33,077 bases of DNA from Pseudomonadota bacterium (GTDB taxonomy: Bacteria > Pseudomonadota > Alphaproteobacteria > Rhodospirillales > Magnetospirillaceae), in the NCBI GenBank assembly GCA_021847015.1, contig JAJZVW010000032.1, positions 1 to 33,077 on the forward strand. Direction: 5' to 3'. The position numbers and the translations under genes were made by a program. The first letter of the stretch is position 1; the number at the start of each line of letters is the position of its first letter. This document shows, piece by piece, positions 8,196-16,051 of the stretch. The notes beneath the pieces are model-generated. The model saw only the letters and a program-made list of their open reading frames with translations, did no database searches and had not been told where the DNA came from.

Positions 8196-8289
8196 GCGCC
8201 GCCAGGCGCGTGTGGCTGCGCGTTGGGCCTTCTCCGGCAATCTCTTTCGGGTTATTCTGAACGCATAATCCCTGGAGGGAGAGGGGACG

Positions 8290-9780
8290 ATGGCGGGGCG
8301 GCCGCGGGCAAGCGTGCTCTTCCGGCATGCGGGTCTGGTGATGCTGACGGCCATGGTGGCCGGATGCGCGGGATATAGCAGCCAGACGGCCGAGACCGTG
8401 AGCGCGGCCAAGGCCGGCGATCTGAGCGAGGCGCTGGCGCTGCACGAGAAGCAGAACGCCTCCGCCGACAAGGACCTCCTCTACTATCTCGAAAAAGGCG
8501 AATTGCTGCGCCTTCAGGGCAATTACCAGGCCAGCCGCAAGTCCTGGCTCATGGCCGACAACAGGATTCAAGCCTGGGAGGACGACGTCCGGACCGATCC
8601 GTCCAAGGTTCTGGGCGATATCGGGTCGTATCTGGTGAACGACACCACCCGGCGCTATGACGGTCGCGACTACGAGAAGGTCTTCCTCAACGTCCAGATC
8701 GCGCTCGACCACTTGGCGCTCGGGGATTGGAACGACGCCCGCACGGAAATCACCAAGATGCACGAGCGCGAGGCCGTCATCGCCGATTACCGCTCGAAGG
8801 AGATCGACGCGGCGATGGACGAGGCCCGCGCCAAGGGCCTCAGGACGACATCCTACAAGGACCTCAGCGGCTATCCGGTCGAGACGCTCGACGATCCCGC
8901 CGTGCGGTCCCTGACCAATTCCTACGAATCGGCCTTCGGCAATTATCTCGCCGGGTTCGTGTACGAAGCCCTCGACGAGCCGTCGCTGGCGGCGCCGGGC
9001 TACCGCAAGGCGGCGGAAATGCGCCCCAACGTGCCGTTGGTGGACGACGGGCTGAAAGGGCTGGATTCGCGCCTGTCCGCGCCGAAAACCCGCGACGATG
9101 TCGATACCCTGCTGGTCATCGAAACCGGGCAGGCGCCGGCGATCCACTCCCAGACCCTGCCGATCATGCTGCCCATTCCCGGCCGGTACGGGATGAGCCT
9201 GGTGGCCACCCCTGTTTCCTGGCCGGTCATTTGGCCCGATCCAACCAACGGCGTCCCAAGCTCCGTGACGGTCGACGGCACCGCTCTGCCGGTGGTCATG
9301 CTGACCGACGTCAACGCCATGGCGCGGCGCGCCCTCAGGGATGAGATGCCGGGTATCATCGTCCGCTCGTCGATCCGCGCGATCACGCGCGGCGCCGTGC
9401 AGGCCGGCTTCGAACAAGGCACGCAGAACGGCAACGGCGAAGCCGCGGCCATCGGCGAATTGATCGGCCTCATCACCGCGGTGGCGTCCGTCGCCACCGA
9501 GGTCGCGGACGAGCGCATCTGGCGGTTGCTCCCCGGCTATTATTCGATCGCGCGGACGACGCTGCCCGCCGGCACGCACAGGATCACGCTGACCACGCAG
9601 TACGGCGTGGAAAGCGCCGACGTTCCGGTCTCCGGGCCCTACGCGGTCGTGGCCTTGCGCCTGTTCGGTCCCAATCTCTACGCGGCTTCGTCGGCCGCGA
9701 ATTCGAATGCTTCGGCCGTCGCTGCGGCCGGCCAAAGGGCGGCCACGGCCTCCGCCGGGGCCGGGGCGGCGGCGAAATAG
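8290..9780 (+). CDS. COG3014-like lipoprotein with TPR-like N-terminal region
   Basis: A 496-residue predicted outer-membrane or periplasmic lipoprotein: signal sequence with lipobox VAGC (Cys26). Residues 35-260 are helical and TPR-like (for example GELLRLQGNYQASRKSW, then YEKVFLNVQIALDHLALGDW and YLAGFVYEALDEPSLA). Residues 280-480 look like a beta-rich domain (IPGRYGMSLVATPVSWPVIW; PAGTHRITLTTQYG) with a hydrophobic Gly/Ala stretch around 385-400. The tail is Ala/Ser rich. The architecture fits COG3014, a family whose genes in gammaproteobacteria I recall near YcfL and LpoB homologues. That matches the next two genes. GGAGGGAGAGGGG precedes the ATG. Function unknown; probably envelope assembly. 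Confidence 0.8.
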   Translation: MAGRPRASVLFRHAGLVMLTAMVAGCAGYSSQTAETVSAAKAGDLSEALALHEKQNASADKDLLYYLEKGELLRLQGNYQASRKSWLMADNRIQAWEDDVRTDPSKVLGDIGSYLVNDTTRRYDGRDYEKVFLNVQIALDHLALGDWNDARTEITKMHEREAVIADYRSKEIDAAMDEARAKGLRTTSYKDLSGYPVETLDDPAVRSLTNSYESAFGNYLAGFVYEALDEPSLAAPGYRKAAEMRPNVPLVDDGLKGLDSRLSAPKTRDDVDTLLVIETGQAPAIHSQTLPIMLPIPGRYGMSLVATPVSWPVIWPDPTNGVPSSVTVDGTALPVVMLTDVNAMARRALRDEMPGIIVRSSIRAITRGAVQAGFEQGTQNGNGEAAAIGELIGLITAVASVATEVADERIWRLLPGYYSIARTTLPAGTHRITLTTQYGVESADVPVSGPYAVVALRLFGPNLYAASSAANSNASAVAAAGQRAATASAGAGAAAK

Positions 9781-9829
9781 GCTTGGGGCGCCGTCGGAGG
9801 ACGGTGCCGTCTCGACGCGGGGAAACGTC

Positions 9830-10228
9830 ATGATCAGACGCGTGCTTCTTGTGTTGGCGCTGCTCGCCGCGACCCTGTCGCAGCCGGCCTTCGCCCAGAC
9901 CATCGCTTCCAAAGTCGATTACGTCGGAACCGTCCGCTTTCTCAGCGTCACCGGCTTGAAGGCGAAGGACGTGAACGGCCTGCTCAACCTTTACATCGAG
10001 ATCACGAACAGCGACTGGGACGACCAGGAGGGGTATTACCGCATCGCCTGGCTCGACGAGTCCGGCTTCCCCGTGTGGCGGGACGAGGCCTGGAAGCCGA
10101 TCCTGGTCCACGGCGGGCAGATCGCGAAAGTCCTGGTGAATGCGCCGACGCCCAAGGCGCGCGACTTCAAGATCGAGGTCAGCGCCGATGCCAATTGGTT
10201 CGGATCGACCGGCCCGGCGTCCGAATGA
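9830..10228 (+). CDS. YcfL-like (DUF1425) periplasmic protein
   Basis: A 132-residue protein with a cleavable signal peptide (MIRRVLLVLALLAATLSQ, then PAFA before Gln). The mature part has the YcfL pattern: LLNLYIEITNSDWDDQEGYY, then VWRDEAWKPILVHGGQ and NAPTPKARDFKIEV. In E. coli, YcfL is a lipoprotein encoded directly upstream of lpoB. Here there is no lipobox cysteine, so the protein should be soluble in the periplasm. It lies between the COG3014-like gene (49 bases) and the LpoB-like gene (31 bases), the same relative order as ycfL-lpoB. Role unknown. Confidence 0.85.
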   Translation: MIRRVLLVLALLAATLSQPAFAQTIASKVDYVGTVRFLSVTGLKAKDVNGLLNLYIEITNSDWDDQEGYYRIAWLDESGFPVWRDEAWKPILVHGGQIAKVLVNAPTPKARDFKIEVSADANWFGSTGPASE

Positions 10229-10259
10229 TCCGCCTTCCGGTGTCACAAGGGGAAAGGTT

Positions 10260-10856
10260 ATGACGATGTCGTTTTACAAGGTTGCCGCGGCCGTGTGCAT
10301 TTCGGCGGCGCTGGGGGCCTGCGCGAACAGCACGCCCACGGTCAACGGCGACGTCCGGTACGGCGACGCCCAGGCGGTCGAGACGGTCACCAACCAATTC
10401 GGATCGACCGATTTGCAGACGATCGCCGAGGCTATGGCCCGGTCGCTGGCCCAGACGGCCGCCGGGTTCAAGACCCGGCCGCTGGTGACCATCGCGGACG
10501 TCAAGAACAAGACGGACGAATACATCGACACGCGGTCCATCACCGACAGCATCCGCACCCAGTTGCTGAAAAGCGGAACCATGCGGTTCGCCACCGACAT
10601 CGCCGGCATGCGGGAACAGACCGACGAACTGGCGCGGCAGAACACGTCCGGGCTGTACAAGCAAAGCTCGGTGGCCAGGACGGGCCAGATGGAGGCCGCC
10701 AAATACCGGATCGAGGGCAGCATCACGTCCATCGTCAAGCGGAACGAAGACGTCAAGGACGTCTATTACAAGTTCAGCCTGATCATGACCAACATCCAGG
10801 AAGGCACCATCGAGTGGGCGGACGAGAAGGAAATCCGGAAGACGTCGCCACGGTGA
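10260..10856 (+). CDS. lpoB: LpoB-like penicillin-binding protein activator (COG3417)
   Basis: A 198-residue lipoprotein with lipobox LGAC (Cys21). LpoB of enterobacteria is an outer-membrane lipoprotein that reaches through peptidoglycan to activate PBP1b. Family features are TDLQTIAEAMARSLAQ (54-69), the strand LVTIADVKNKTDEYIDTRSI, IRTQLLKSGTMRF, and KYRIEGSITSIVKRN with a YYKFSLIMTNIQEGTIEW-type C-terminus ending in EKEIRK. The linker between the lipobox and the folded domain is short, only about 30 residues, against a long disordered one in E. coli, so its reach would differ. The ATG at 10260 follows GGGGAAAGG. No PBP gene is in the window. The exact PBP partner is unknown. Confidence 0.85.
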   Translation: MTMSFYKVAAAVCISAALGACANSTPTVNGDVRYGDAQAVETVTNQFGSTDLQTIAEAMARSLAQTAAGFKTRPLVTIADVKNKTDEYIDTRSITDSIRTQLLKSGTMRFATDIAGMREQTDELARQNTSGLYKQSSVARTGQMEAAKYRIEGSITSIVKRNEDVKDVYYKFSLIMTNIQEGTIEWADEKEIRKTSPR

Positions 10857-10866
10857 GGAGGGACGA

Positions 10867-11826
10867 ATGACCTTGGGCTTGCCGAAACGATGGGCGCTGC
10901 TGGCGGCCTGCGTCCTCCTGGCCAACCTCGCGGCGTGCGCGGAGGACCCTCCGCCGGCCGGACCGGCCGCAACCGGTCCGGCCGCGGCCGGTCCGGCCAA
11001 GGCGGTCGGTCAACCGGCACCGGCCGCCGCCGCCGACCCCGCTTCCGCCCGGGCGAAGCCGGCCATGCCGGTCATCGCCGTCACCGACTTGACCTACGAG
11101 GACCGGGTCAGCAGCTATTTCACCTACGGGCAAACCCAGAACACCGTCTCGTCCCAGTCGGGAATGGGAGGCGGGACCTTCGACAGCCAGAATTCGACGG
11201 TGTCCGCCTCGGGGGAGATCACCACCATCGAACGGGGCGAACTGCACAAGTTCACCGCCGACATCAAGGGCGCGCTCATCAAATCGGGCATGTTCCGGGT
11301 CGTGCAGGGGCGTCCCTGGACCAGCGTGGACACCACCGTGTCCACCGCCACCTGTCTGCCGCCCAATTGCGACGGCAGCCCCAAGACCTACAGCGAGACG
11401 GTGACCATCTACGACATCATCGACCGCATCAAGAAGGGCTTCTACGACGGCGCCGACTACGTGCTGTTCGGCACCATCAGCAGCATCGACAGCCGCAACG
11501 ACGCCGTCCCCATCCAGGCCACCAACGCCGTCAACCATACCCTGTCCATGGAACTGCTGGTGGATTTCTCCCTGATCGACACCAGGACCTATCAGGTGAC
11601 CGCCGGCTTCTCGGCCATGGGCGAGGGCAGCGATTCCCGCCTGACCAACATGCCGGGCACGGTGGTCACGCTCAGCCCCGCGCGGGTGATGCAGGACGTC
11701 TCGCGCTCGCTGAGCGACGCGGTGCTGACGGAAATCCAGAACCAGTTCCCGCAAGGGCAGAACGCCGCGCCGCCTGGCGGCGCGGCGAGCGACGCCGACA
11801 CCGGGAAGGTGACCACCTACCGGTGA
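10867..11826 (+). CDS. CsgG/LpoB-fold lipoprotein
   Basis: A 319-residue lipoprotein, lipobox LAAC (Cys24), followed by a low-complexity Pro/Ala/Gly linker (residues 27-62) and then a domain with the CsgG/LpoB-like arrangement: PVIAVTDLTYEDRVSSYF, a Ser/Gly-rich insert (FDSQNSTVSASGEITTIE), LHKFTADIKGALIKSGMFRV, YDGADYVLFGTISSIDSR, and TLSMELLVDFSLIDTRTYQV. The Gln-, Asn- and Ser-rich insert between the first strand and first helix is where CsgG places its pore hairpins, so a ring-forming role is possible but only inference. It starts 10 bases after lpoB with GAGGAGGG. It looks like a diverged paralogue of its neighbour. The insert contains two cysteines (CLPPNC). Confidence 0.78.
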   Translation: MTLGLPKRWALLAACVLLANLAACAEDPPPAGPAATGPAAAGPAKAVGQPAPAAAADPASARAKPAMPVIAVTDLTYEDRVSSYFTYGQTQNTVSSQSGMGGGTFDSQNSTVSASGEITTIERGELHKFTADIKGALIKSGMFRVVQGRPWTSVDTTVSTATCLPPNCDGSPKTYSETVTIYDIIDRIKKGFYDGADYVLFGTISSIDSRNDAVPIQATNAVNHTLSMELLVDFSLIDTRTYQVTAGFSAMGEGSDSRLTNMPGTVVTLSPARVMQDVSRSLSDAVLTEIQNQFPQGQNAAPPGGAASDADTGKVTTYR

Positions 11827-11839
11827 TCCGCGGCCGCCA

Positions 11840-11942
11840 GCCGTTCCCGTCATACGTTTTTTCGTTGTTGTTCCGAACGTGGCGCCAGGGGTCTTGGCGG
11901 CACTTTCGCGTGAAAGATCCCGCCGCCGGCTCGGAGTGACAA
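11840..11942. repeat. Degenerate palindromic repeat, copy D
   Basis: The left end GCCGTTCCCGTCATACG matches the outer end of the copy at 26906. It is followed by a decayed left arm and then a clear right arm, CACTTTCGCGTGAAAGATCC...GGCTCGGAGTGACAA. It occupies the first third of the 310-base gap before the lytic transglycosylase gene. The rest of that gap holds only the candidate promoter at 12052-12081. Confidence 0.7.
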
Positions 11943-12051
11943 GGGCTTCCGCGCACGACGCGCGGGTCCGCGATATCTCCTCTTGGCTGGCCGTCGTGCC
12001 GTTTCGTTGGGCCACCACTCCTTTTTCGCTGCCTTTTCCCGGCCGAGCGGC

Positions 12052-12081
12052 TTGCGTGGCCTTTCGACGGTTCCCTACAAT
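12052..12081 (+). promoter_or_regulatory. Candidate sigma-70-type promoter for the lytic transglycosylase gene
   Basis: TTGCGT (12052-12057) and TACAAT (12076-12081) are separated by 18 bases, close to the TTGACA/TATAAT consensus and spacing. They sit 56 bases before the chosen GTG start in a non-repeat stretch. This is a pattern match only. Confidence 0.4.
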
Positions 12082-12136
12082 GCGGCCGTCCGCCATTGGG
12101 CGGGCGCCTAGATCGTTGTCGTGTCCGAGGGCCCCC

Positions 12137-14107
12137 GTGAAGGTATCTCCCGCCGTCGTTCTGATCGTGGCCGGCCTTGCCGCCGCCCTTCCGTCCGTCG
12201 CCGCGGCCGAGAGGGGGGGCAAGGGCGCCGACCGGCCCTACCAGCAGGTCTTCGCCGCCGCCCGCCGCGACCATTTCGACGAGGCCGAGCGGCTGGCGCG
12301 CGGAAAGCCCGCGCTGCTGGCGAAGATCGTGCGCTGGATGGATTACACGTCGGCCCGGCCCACCGGCAGCTTCGCCGAGATCGCCGCCTTCATCGACGCC
12401 AACCCCGACTGGCCGCTCCTGTCGGTGATGCAGCGCCGCGCCGAGGAGGCCATCGCCGCCGCCACCCCCGGCGGCGAGGTGCTGGCCTGGTTCCAGCGCC
12501 ACGAGCCGGCCACCGTGGACGGGGGGATGGCCTATGCCCGCGCCCTGTTCGCGGCCGGCCAGGACGCGAAGGGCGTCGAGGTGGTGCGCCGCACCTGGGT
12601 CGAGGGCGGCTTCGGGGCGTTGCAGGAACACCAGTTCCTGACCCGCTTCGGCGACCGTCTGCTGCCCGAGGACCATTGGCGCCGGCTCGACCGCCTGCTG
12701 TGGGACAGACAGGACGGGCCGGCCCAGCGCATGCTGCTGCGGGTGGGGGCGGGCCAGCGCCGGCTGGCCCAGGCGCGGCTCGCGCTCCAGGAGGACAAGG
12801 CCAATCCGGAACCCGCGCTGGCCGCCGTTCCCGCCGAGCTGCGCGACGATCCCGGCCTGATCTACGACCGGGTGCGCTGGTTGCGGCACAGGGACAGGGA
12901 CGAGGCGGCCATCGAGCTGTTGTCCCATCCCTCGCGCAACCAGGTCAGGCCCGAGCTGTGGTGGCAGGAGCGCAGCATCCTGGCACGGCGCGCGCTGCAA
13001 AAGGGGCTGGTCTCCCACGCCTATCAGGTGGCGGCCGACAACGGGCTGCGGTCGGGAACCCCCCAGCGGGCCGAGGCGGATTTCCTGGCCGGCTGGATCG
13101 CCTTGCGTTTCCTCGACGACCGTGACACCGCCGCCCAGCATTTCCGGCAATTGTGGCAGGGCGCCACCACGCCGCTGTGGCGTTCGCGCGCCGCCTATTG
13201 GGCGGGCCGCGCCGCCGAGGCCGAGGGCGACGGCAAGGCCGCCCGCGAGTGGTACACCAGCGGCGCCCGCTACGTGACCGCCTATTACGGCCAGCTCGCC
13301 GCCTCGCGGCTCGACGGTCACCATTGGCCCATGCCGGCCGAGCCCAAGCCCGCGGCCGAGGACATCAAGCGGTTCGACGGGCGCGAGCTGACCAGGGCGG
13401 TGCGGCTGCTGATGGCGGCCGGCGAGACCGATCTGCTGCGGCCGTTCTTCATCCGCCTCGACGACACCGCCCAGAGCGCGGGCGAACGGGCGCTGGTGGC
13501 CCGGCTGGCGGAGCAGGGGGGGCGCAACGATTTGGGGGTGGTGGTGGCCCGGCGCGCCGACCGCGACGGCGTCTTCCTGGTCAAGGCCGGCTGGCCGACC
13601 CCGCCGATCGCCGCCGACGGCGGGCCGGAAAAGGCCCTGGTGCTGGCCTTGATCCGCCAGGAGAGCGGCTTCCATCCCAGCGCGGTGTCGCCGGCCGGGG
13701 CGCGCGGCCTGATGCAGCTTCTGCCCGCCACCGCCCAGCGCGTGGCCAGGGCCATCCGCGTGGCCTTCACCCCCCACAAGCTGGACGATCCCAACTACAA
13801 CGTCCGCATCGGCTCGGCCTATCTCGACGGGCTGGTGTCGGACTTCCAGGGCTCGTACATCCTGGCGCTGGCGGCCTACAATGCCGGCCCGTCCCGCGCC
13901 CGCCGCTGGATACACGATCTGGGCGACCCCCGCGATCCCCAAGTGGACGTGGTGGACTGGATCGAGTCCATACCCTTCACCGAAACCCGCAACTATGTGC
14001 AGCGGGTGATGGAAAGCGTCGAAATCTATCGCCGCCGCCTGGGCGTGCCGGGCGGCGCCGGGCTGGAGGCCGACCTCAAACGGTGGGCGCGGCGCAATCC
14101 CGGCTGA
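12137..14107 (+). CDS. slt: Soluble lytic murein transglycosylase (Slt70-like)
   Basis: Periplasmic enzyme that cleaves peptidoglycan between MurNAc and GlcNAc with 1,6-anhydro product formation. The 656-residue protein has a signal peptide (VKVSPAVVLIVAGLAAALPS, then VAAA), a long helical superhelix of repeats (about 30-480) and a C-terminal SLT domain (about 490-640). The catalytic glutamate is in IRQESGFHPSAVS (Glu509). GARGLMQLLPATAQ and AAYNAGPSRARRWI complete the signature. I chose the GTG at 12137 because it places the hydrophobic signal at the N-terminus; a longer in-frame reading back to 11879 crosses the repeat remnant and has no such signal. It is monocistronic or nearly so, next to the lipoprotein operon that includes an LpoB homologue. 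Confidence 0.92.
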   Translation: MKVSPAVVLIVAGLAAALPSVAAAERGGKGADRPYQQVFAAARRDHFDEAERLARGKPALLAKIVRWMDYTSARPTGSFAEIAAFIDANPDWPLLSVMQRRAEEAIAAATPGGEVLAWFQRHEPATVDGGMAYARALFAAGQDAKGVEVVRRTWVEGGFGALQEHQFLTRFGDRLLPEDHWRRLDRLLWDRQDGPAQRMLLRVGAGQRRLAQARLALQEDKANPEPALAAVPAELRDDPGLIYDRVRWLRHRDRDEAAIELLSHPSRNQVRPELWWQERSILARRALQKGLVSHAYQVAADNGLRSGTPQRAEADFLAGWIALRFLDDRDTAAQHFRQLWQGATTPLWRSRAAYWAGRAAEAEGDGKAAREWYTSGARYVTAYYGQLAASRLDGHHWPMPAEPKPAAEDIKRFDGRELTRAVRLLMAAGETDLLRPFFIRLDDTAQSAGERALVARLAEQGGRNDLGVVVARRADRDGVFLVKAGWPTPPIAADGGPEKALVLALIRQESGFHPSAVSPAGARGLMQLLPATAQRVARAIRVAFTPHKLDDPNYNVRIGSAYLDGLVSDFQGSYILALAAYNAGPSRARRWIHDLGDPRDPQVDVVDWIESIPFTETRNYVQRVMESVEIYRRRLGVPGGAGLEADLKRWARRNPG

Positions 14108-14149
14108 ACGGAGGGGACATGGCACAATCGCCTTATCCGCCGGTCTCTT

Positions 14150-14240
14150 TCGCTGTCATCCCGAGCCGAAGGCGAGGGATCCTTCGGGCACCTTCGGATG
14201 AAAAATCCCTCCGCGCGCTGCGCTTGGTCGGGATGACATC
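14150..14240. repeat. Palindromic repeat, copy E
   Basis: TCGCTGTCATCCCGAGCC...GCGAGGGATCCTTCGG and GATGAAAAATCCCTCCGC...GGTCGGGATGACA form the usual two arms. The outer ends are not preserved. It fills the gap between the lytic transglycosylase and alpha/beta hydrolase genes. Confidence 0.8.
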
Positions 14241-14257
14241 CCCGGGGTGGATCGCCG

Positions 14258-15112
14258 ATGACGCGGCCGCGTGACGCCACCTATACCACCGGCGACGGGC
14301 TGCGCCTGTTCTACCGCGACTGGGGCGATCCCCTGTCGCCCCGCACGCCGCTGCTGTGCCTGCCGGGGCTGACCCGCAATTCTGCCGATTTCGAGGATCT
14401 GGCCGCCCGCCATGCCGGCGCGCGGCGGGTGATCTGCCCCGATTACCGGGGGCGCGGACGCTCGGACTACGATCCCGACTGGCGGCGTTACCATCCCCGC
14501 GTCTACCTCGAAGACCTGCGCCATCTGCTGGCGGCCGAGGGCGTCGGCCGGGCGGTGGTGGTGGGCACCTCCATGGGCGGCCTGCTGGCCCTGGGGCTGC
14601 GGGCGGCGGCGCCGTCCTCGGTGGCCGGGGTGGTGCTCAACGACATCGGGCCCGACCTGTCTCCGGGCGGGCTGGGGCGGATCGCCGGCTATATCGGCCG
14701 CGACCGGCCGCAGCCGGATTGGGATTCCGCCGTGGCCGAGCTGAAGCGGCTGATGCCCAGGCTGTCGCTGGATACCGAGGAGACATGGCAGCGCTTCGCG
14801 CGGGCCACCTACCGCGAAGGCGCGGACGGGCGGCTTCATTTCGATTGGGACGTCCGCCTGGCCAAGGCGCTTGGGCGCGTGACCGGCGCGATGCCGGATC
14901 TGTGGGCCCTGTTCCGGGGATTGCGGGACGTCCCGGTGATGGCGGTGCGGGGCGGGGTGTCGGACCTGCTCAGCCCCGAAACCTTCGACCGCATGGCCGG
15001 CGAACTCCCCCATCTCGTGCGCGCCACCGTCCCCGGTTGCGGCCATTGCCCCACCCTGGGCGAGCCCGCGGTTGCTCTGAGACTGGATGAGTTTTTGGAC
15101 GCAATTTATTGA
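14258..15112 (+). CDS. Alpha/beta-fold hydrolase
   Basis: A 284-residue cytosolic alpha/beta hydrolase. The oxyanion region is LLCLPGLTRNSADF (33-46), followed by YRGRGRSD (63-70). The nucleophile elbow is VVGTSMGG with Ser105. The acid is probably the Asp in VRGGVSDLLSPETF. The catalytic His is in PGCGHCPTLGEP (His263). The sequence is of the common type seen in hydrolases and C-C bond cleaving or ester-cleaving enzymes; the substrate cannot be told. The ATG at 14258 lies just beyond repeat copy E, and the preceding GGATCGCCG is a weak ribosome binding site. It stands alone on the plus strand with repeats on both sides. Confidence 0.88.
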   Translation: MTRPRDATYTTGDGLRLFYRDWGDPLSPRTPLLCLPGLTRNSADFEDLAARHAGARRVICPDYRGRGRSDYDPDWRRYHPRVYLEDLRHLLAAEGVGRAVVVGTSMGGLLALGLRAAAPSSVAGVVLNDIGPDLSPGGLGRIAGYIGRDRPQPDWDSAVAELKRLMPRLSLDTEETWQRFARATYREGADGRLHFDWDVRLAKALGRVTGAMPDLWALFRGLRDVPVMAVRGGVSDLLSPETFDRMAGELPHLVRATVPGCGHCPTLGEPAVALRLDEFLDAIY

Positions 15113-15187
15113 GAAACATTAATTGTGCCAAATCGGCCTGGGGCCGGCGTTCATTGCTCCGTCCCGAACCGCGGGCGAACAACCGCA

Positions 15188-15268
15188 CTGTCGCCCCGAG
15201 CGCAGCCGAGGGGCCTTTCGGGCAGAGTGCGCGAAAGGTTCCTCGTCGCCGGCGCTCGCTCGGAACGG
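15188..15268. repeat. Palindromic repeat, copy F (diverged)
   Basis: CTGTCGCCCCGAGCGCAGCC, then GAGGGGCCTTTCGG and GCGCGAAAGGTTCCTCG, then GCTCGCTCGGAACGG follow the arm pattern with substitutions. It lies in the 274-base gap before the DUF1841-like gene. The rest of that gap shows nothing recognisable. Confidence 0.65.
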
Positions 15269-15386
15269 CATTGGCTTTCGAACACCGCCGCAGGAAGAAT
15301 TCCCGGCAGTTATGTTTTTCGGGATGTGTCGCCGACGAATGTGACAGAAAATACCATGCTACGGAAACCACGTGCCAGGACGCGCC

Positions 15387-15788
15387 ATGTCATCCGAAAC
15401 CTACGATCCCGCCACGGCTCCAAATCCATCCAAATGGTCTGCTCTCGGCGAAGAGGAGCGCCTGCAACTGGTATTGCGGTATCATCGGCGTGCCGGTATT
15501 GCCTTGCCAAACGAAAAGTTGCATGCCGCCATTCACGTGACCATCGAGAATCAGATCGTGTTGGGCGACGAATTGGCGGTGCGCCGCGCGGTGGAACGCC
15601 TGATGACCGAGGGCTTGGATCGACACGAAGCCCTTCACGCGGTCGGTTTGGTGCTTTCCGAGCACCTTGCCGGAATCGCGCGAGGCGGAGCGGACACGTT
15701 CCCGGTCCAGGCTTACAATGCCGAGGTTGAGCAGGTTACGGCGGAAGGCTGGCGACGCCTTTGGGAAGGACAGGACGATCCACAATGA
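15387..15788 (+). CDS. DUF1841-like conserved protein
   Basis: A 133-residue soluble protein. The core NEKLHAAIHVTIENQIVLGD (residues 49-68), followed by RLMTEGLDRHEALHAVGLVL and SEHLAG, carries regularly spaced His and Glu residues (LHxxxHxxIExQ, then LxRHExxHAxxxxLxEH). This resembles DUF1841 proteins, which have the same His/Glu spacing. The pattern could bind a metal, but no activity is established that I know of. The start at 15387 gives a polar N-terminus typical of the family; an in-frame GTG at 15372 is an alternative. It lacks neighbours in the same operon. Codon use is slightly less GC-biased than in the flanking genes. Confidence 0.72.
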   Translation: MSSETYDPATAPNPSKWSALGEEERLQLVLRYHRRAGIALPNEKLHAAIHVTIENQIVLGDELAVRRAVERLMTEGLDRHEALHAVGLVLSEHLAGIARGGADTFPVQAYNAEVEQVTAEGWRRLWEGQDDPQ

Positions 15789-15823
15789 AGGGACGTCCAT
15801 GCGCGCCCCGGGGCCGTCCACAC

Positions 15824-15854
15824 ATGACAACGAAAAATTCATGATGGGAACCGC
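15824..15854. repeat. Right-end fragment of the palindromic repeat
   Basis: ATGACAACGAAAAATTC followed by ATGATGGGAACCGCC is nearly the same as the right end of the copy at 27107-27141 (GACAACGAAAAAACC, then CGTAATGGGAACCGCC). No left arm remains. It is in the 263-base gap before ilvD, which otherwise shows no clear promoter or attenuator. Confidence 0.6.
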
Positions 15855-16051
15855 CGTTCCCGCGGCGGTGCATCCCCTTCGACGACGGAAAGGGGGCGTC
15901 AAATCGCTTGGCCGCTGGCGCGCATCGGCCCGCCCCGCACTCCGATCCGTCTCCGTCGAATCGGCGCCCATGTGAGAAATCCAGGCTAGGCAAGGGCAGG
16001 GGCCGGCCGCTATCTTCTGTGGCTCCGAATTCTTGAGCACAGGGCACCGCC

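Noticed and set aside
8241-8269. Sigma-70 promoter (CATAAT at 8264) for the lipoprotein operon
   Set aside because: The -10-like hexamer may be a trace of the repeat end, and no acceptable -35 hexamer lies 16-18 bases upstream.
8116-9912. A 598-codon minus-strand open frame opposite the COG3014-like gene
   Set aside because: No signal, motif or plausible start; it crosses a repeat fragment and the divergent intergenic region. The plus-strand gene has a lipobox and ribosome binding site.
11672-14125. An 817-codon open frame on the minus strand opposite the lytic transglycosylase gene
   Set aside because: Shadow of the plus-strand gene; composition is typical of antisense frames in GC-rich DNA and it runs through a repeat copy.
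15789-15975. Small open frame between the DUF1841-like gene and ilvD
   Set aside because: It crosses a repeat fragment, is Arg/Ala-rich without any recognisable pattern, and has no ribosome binding site.
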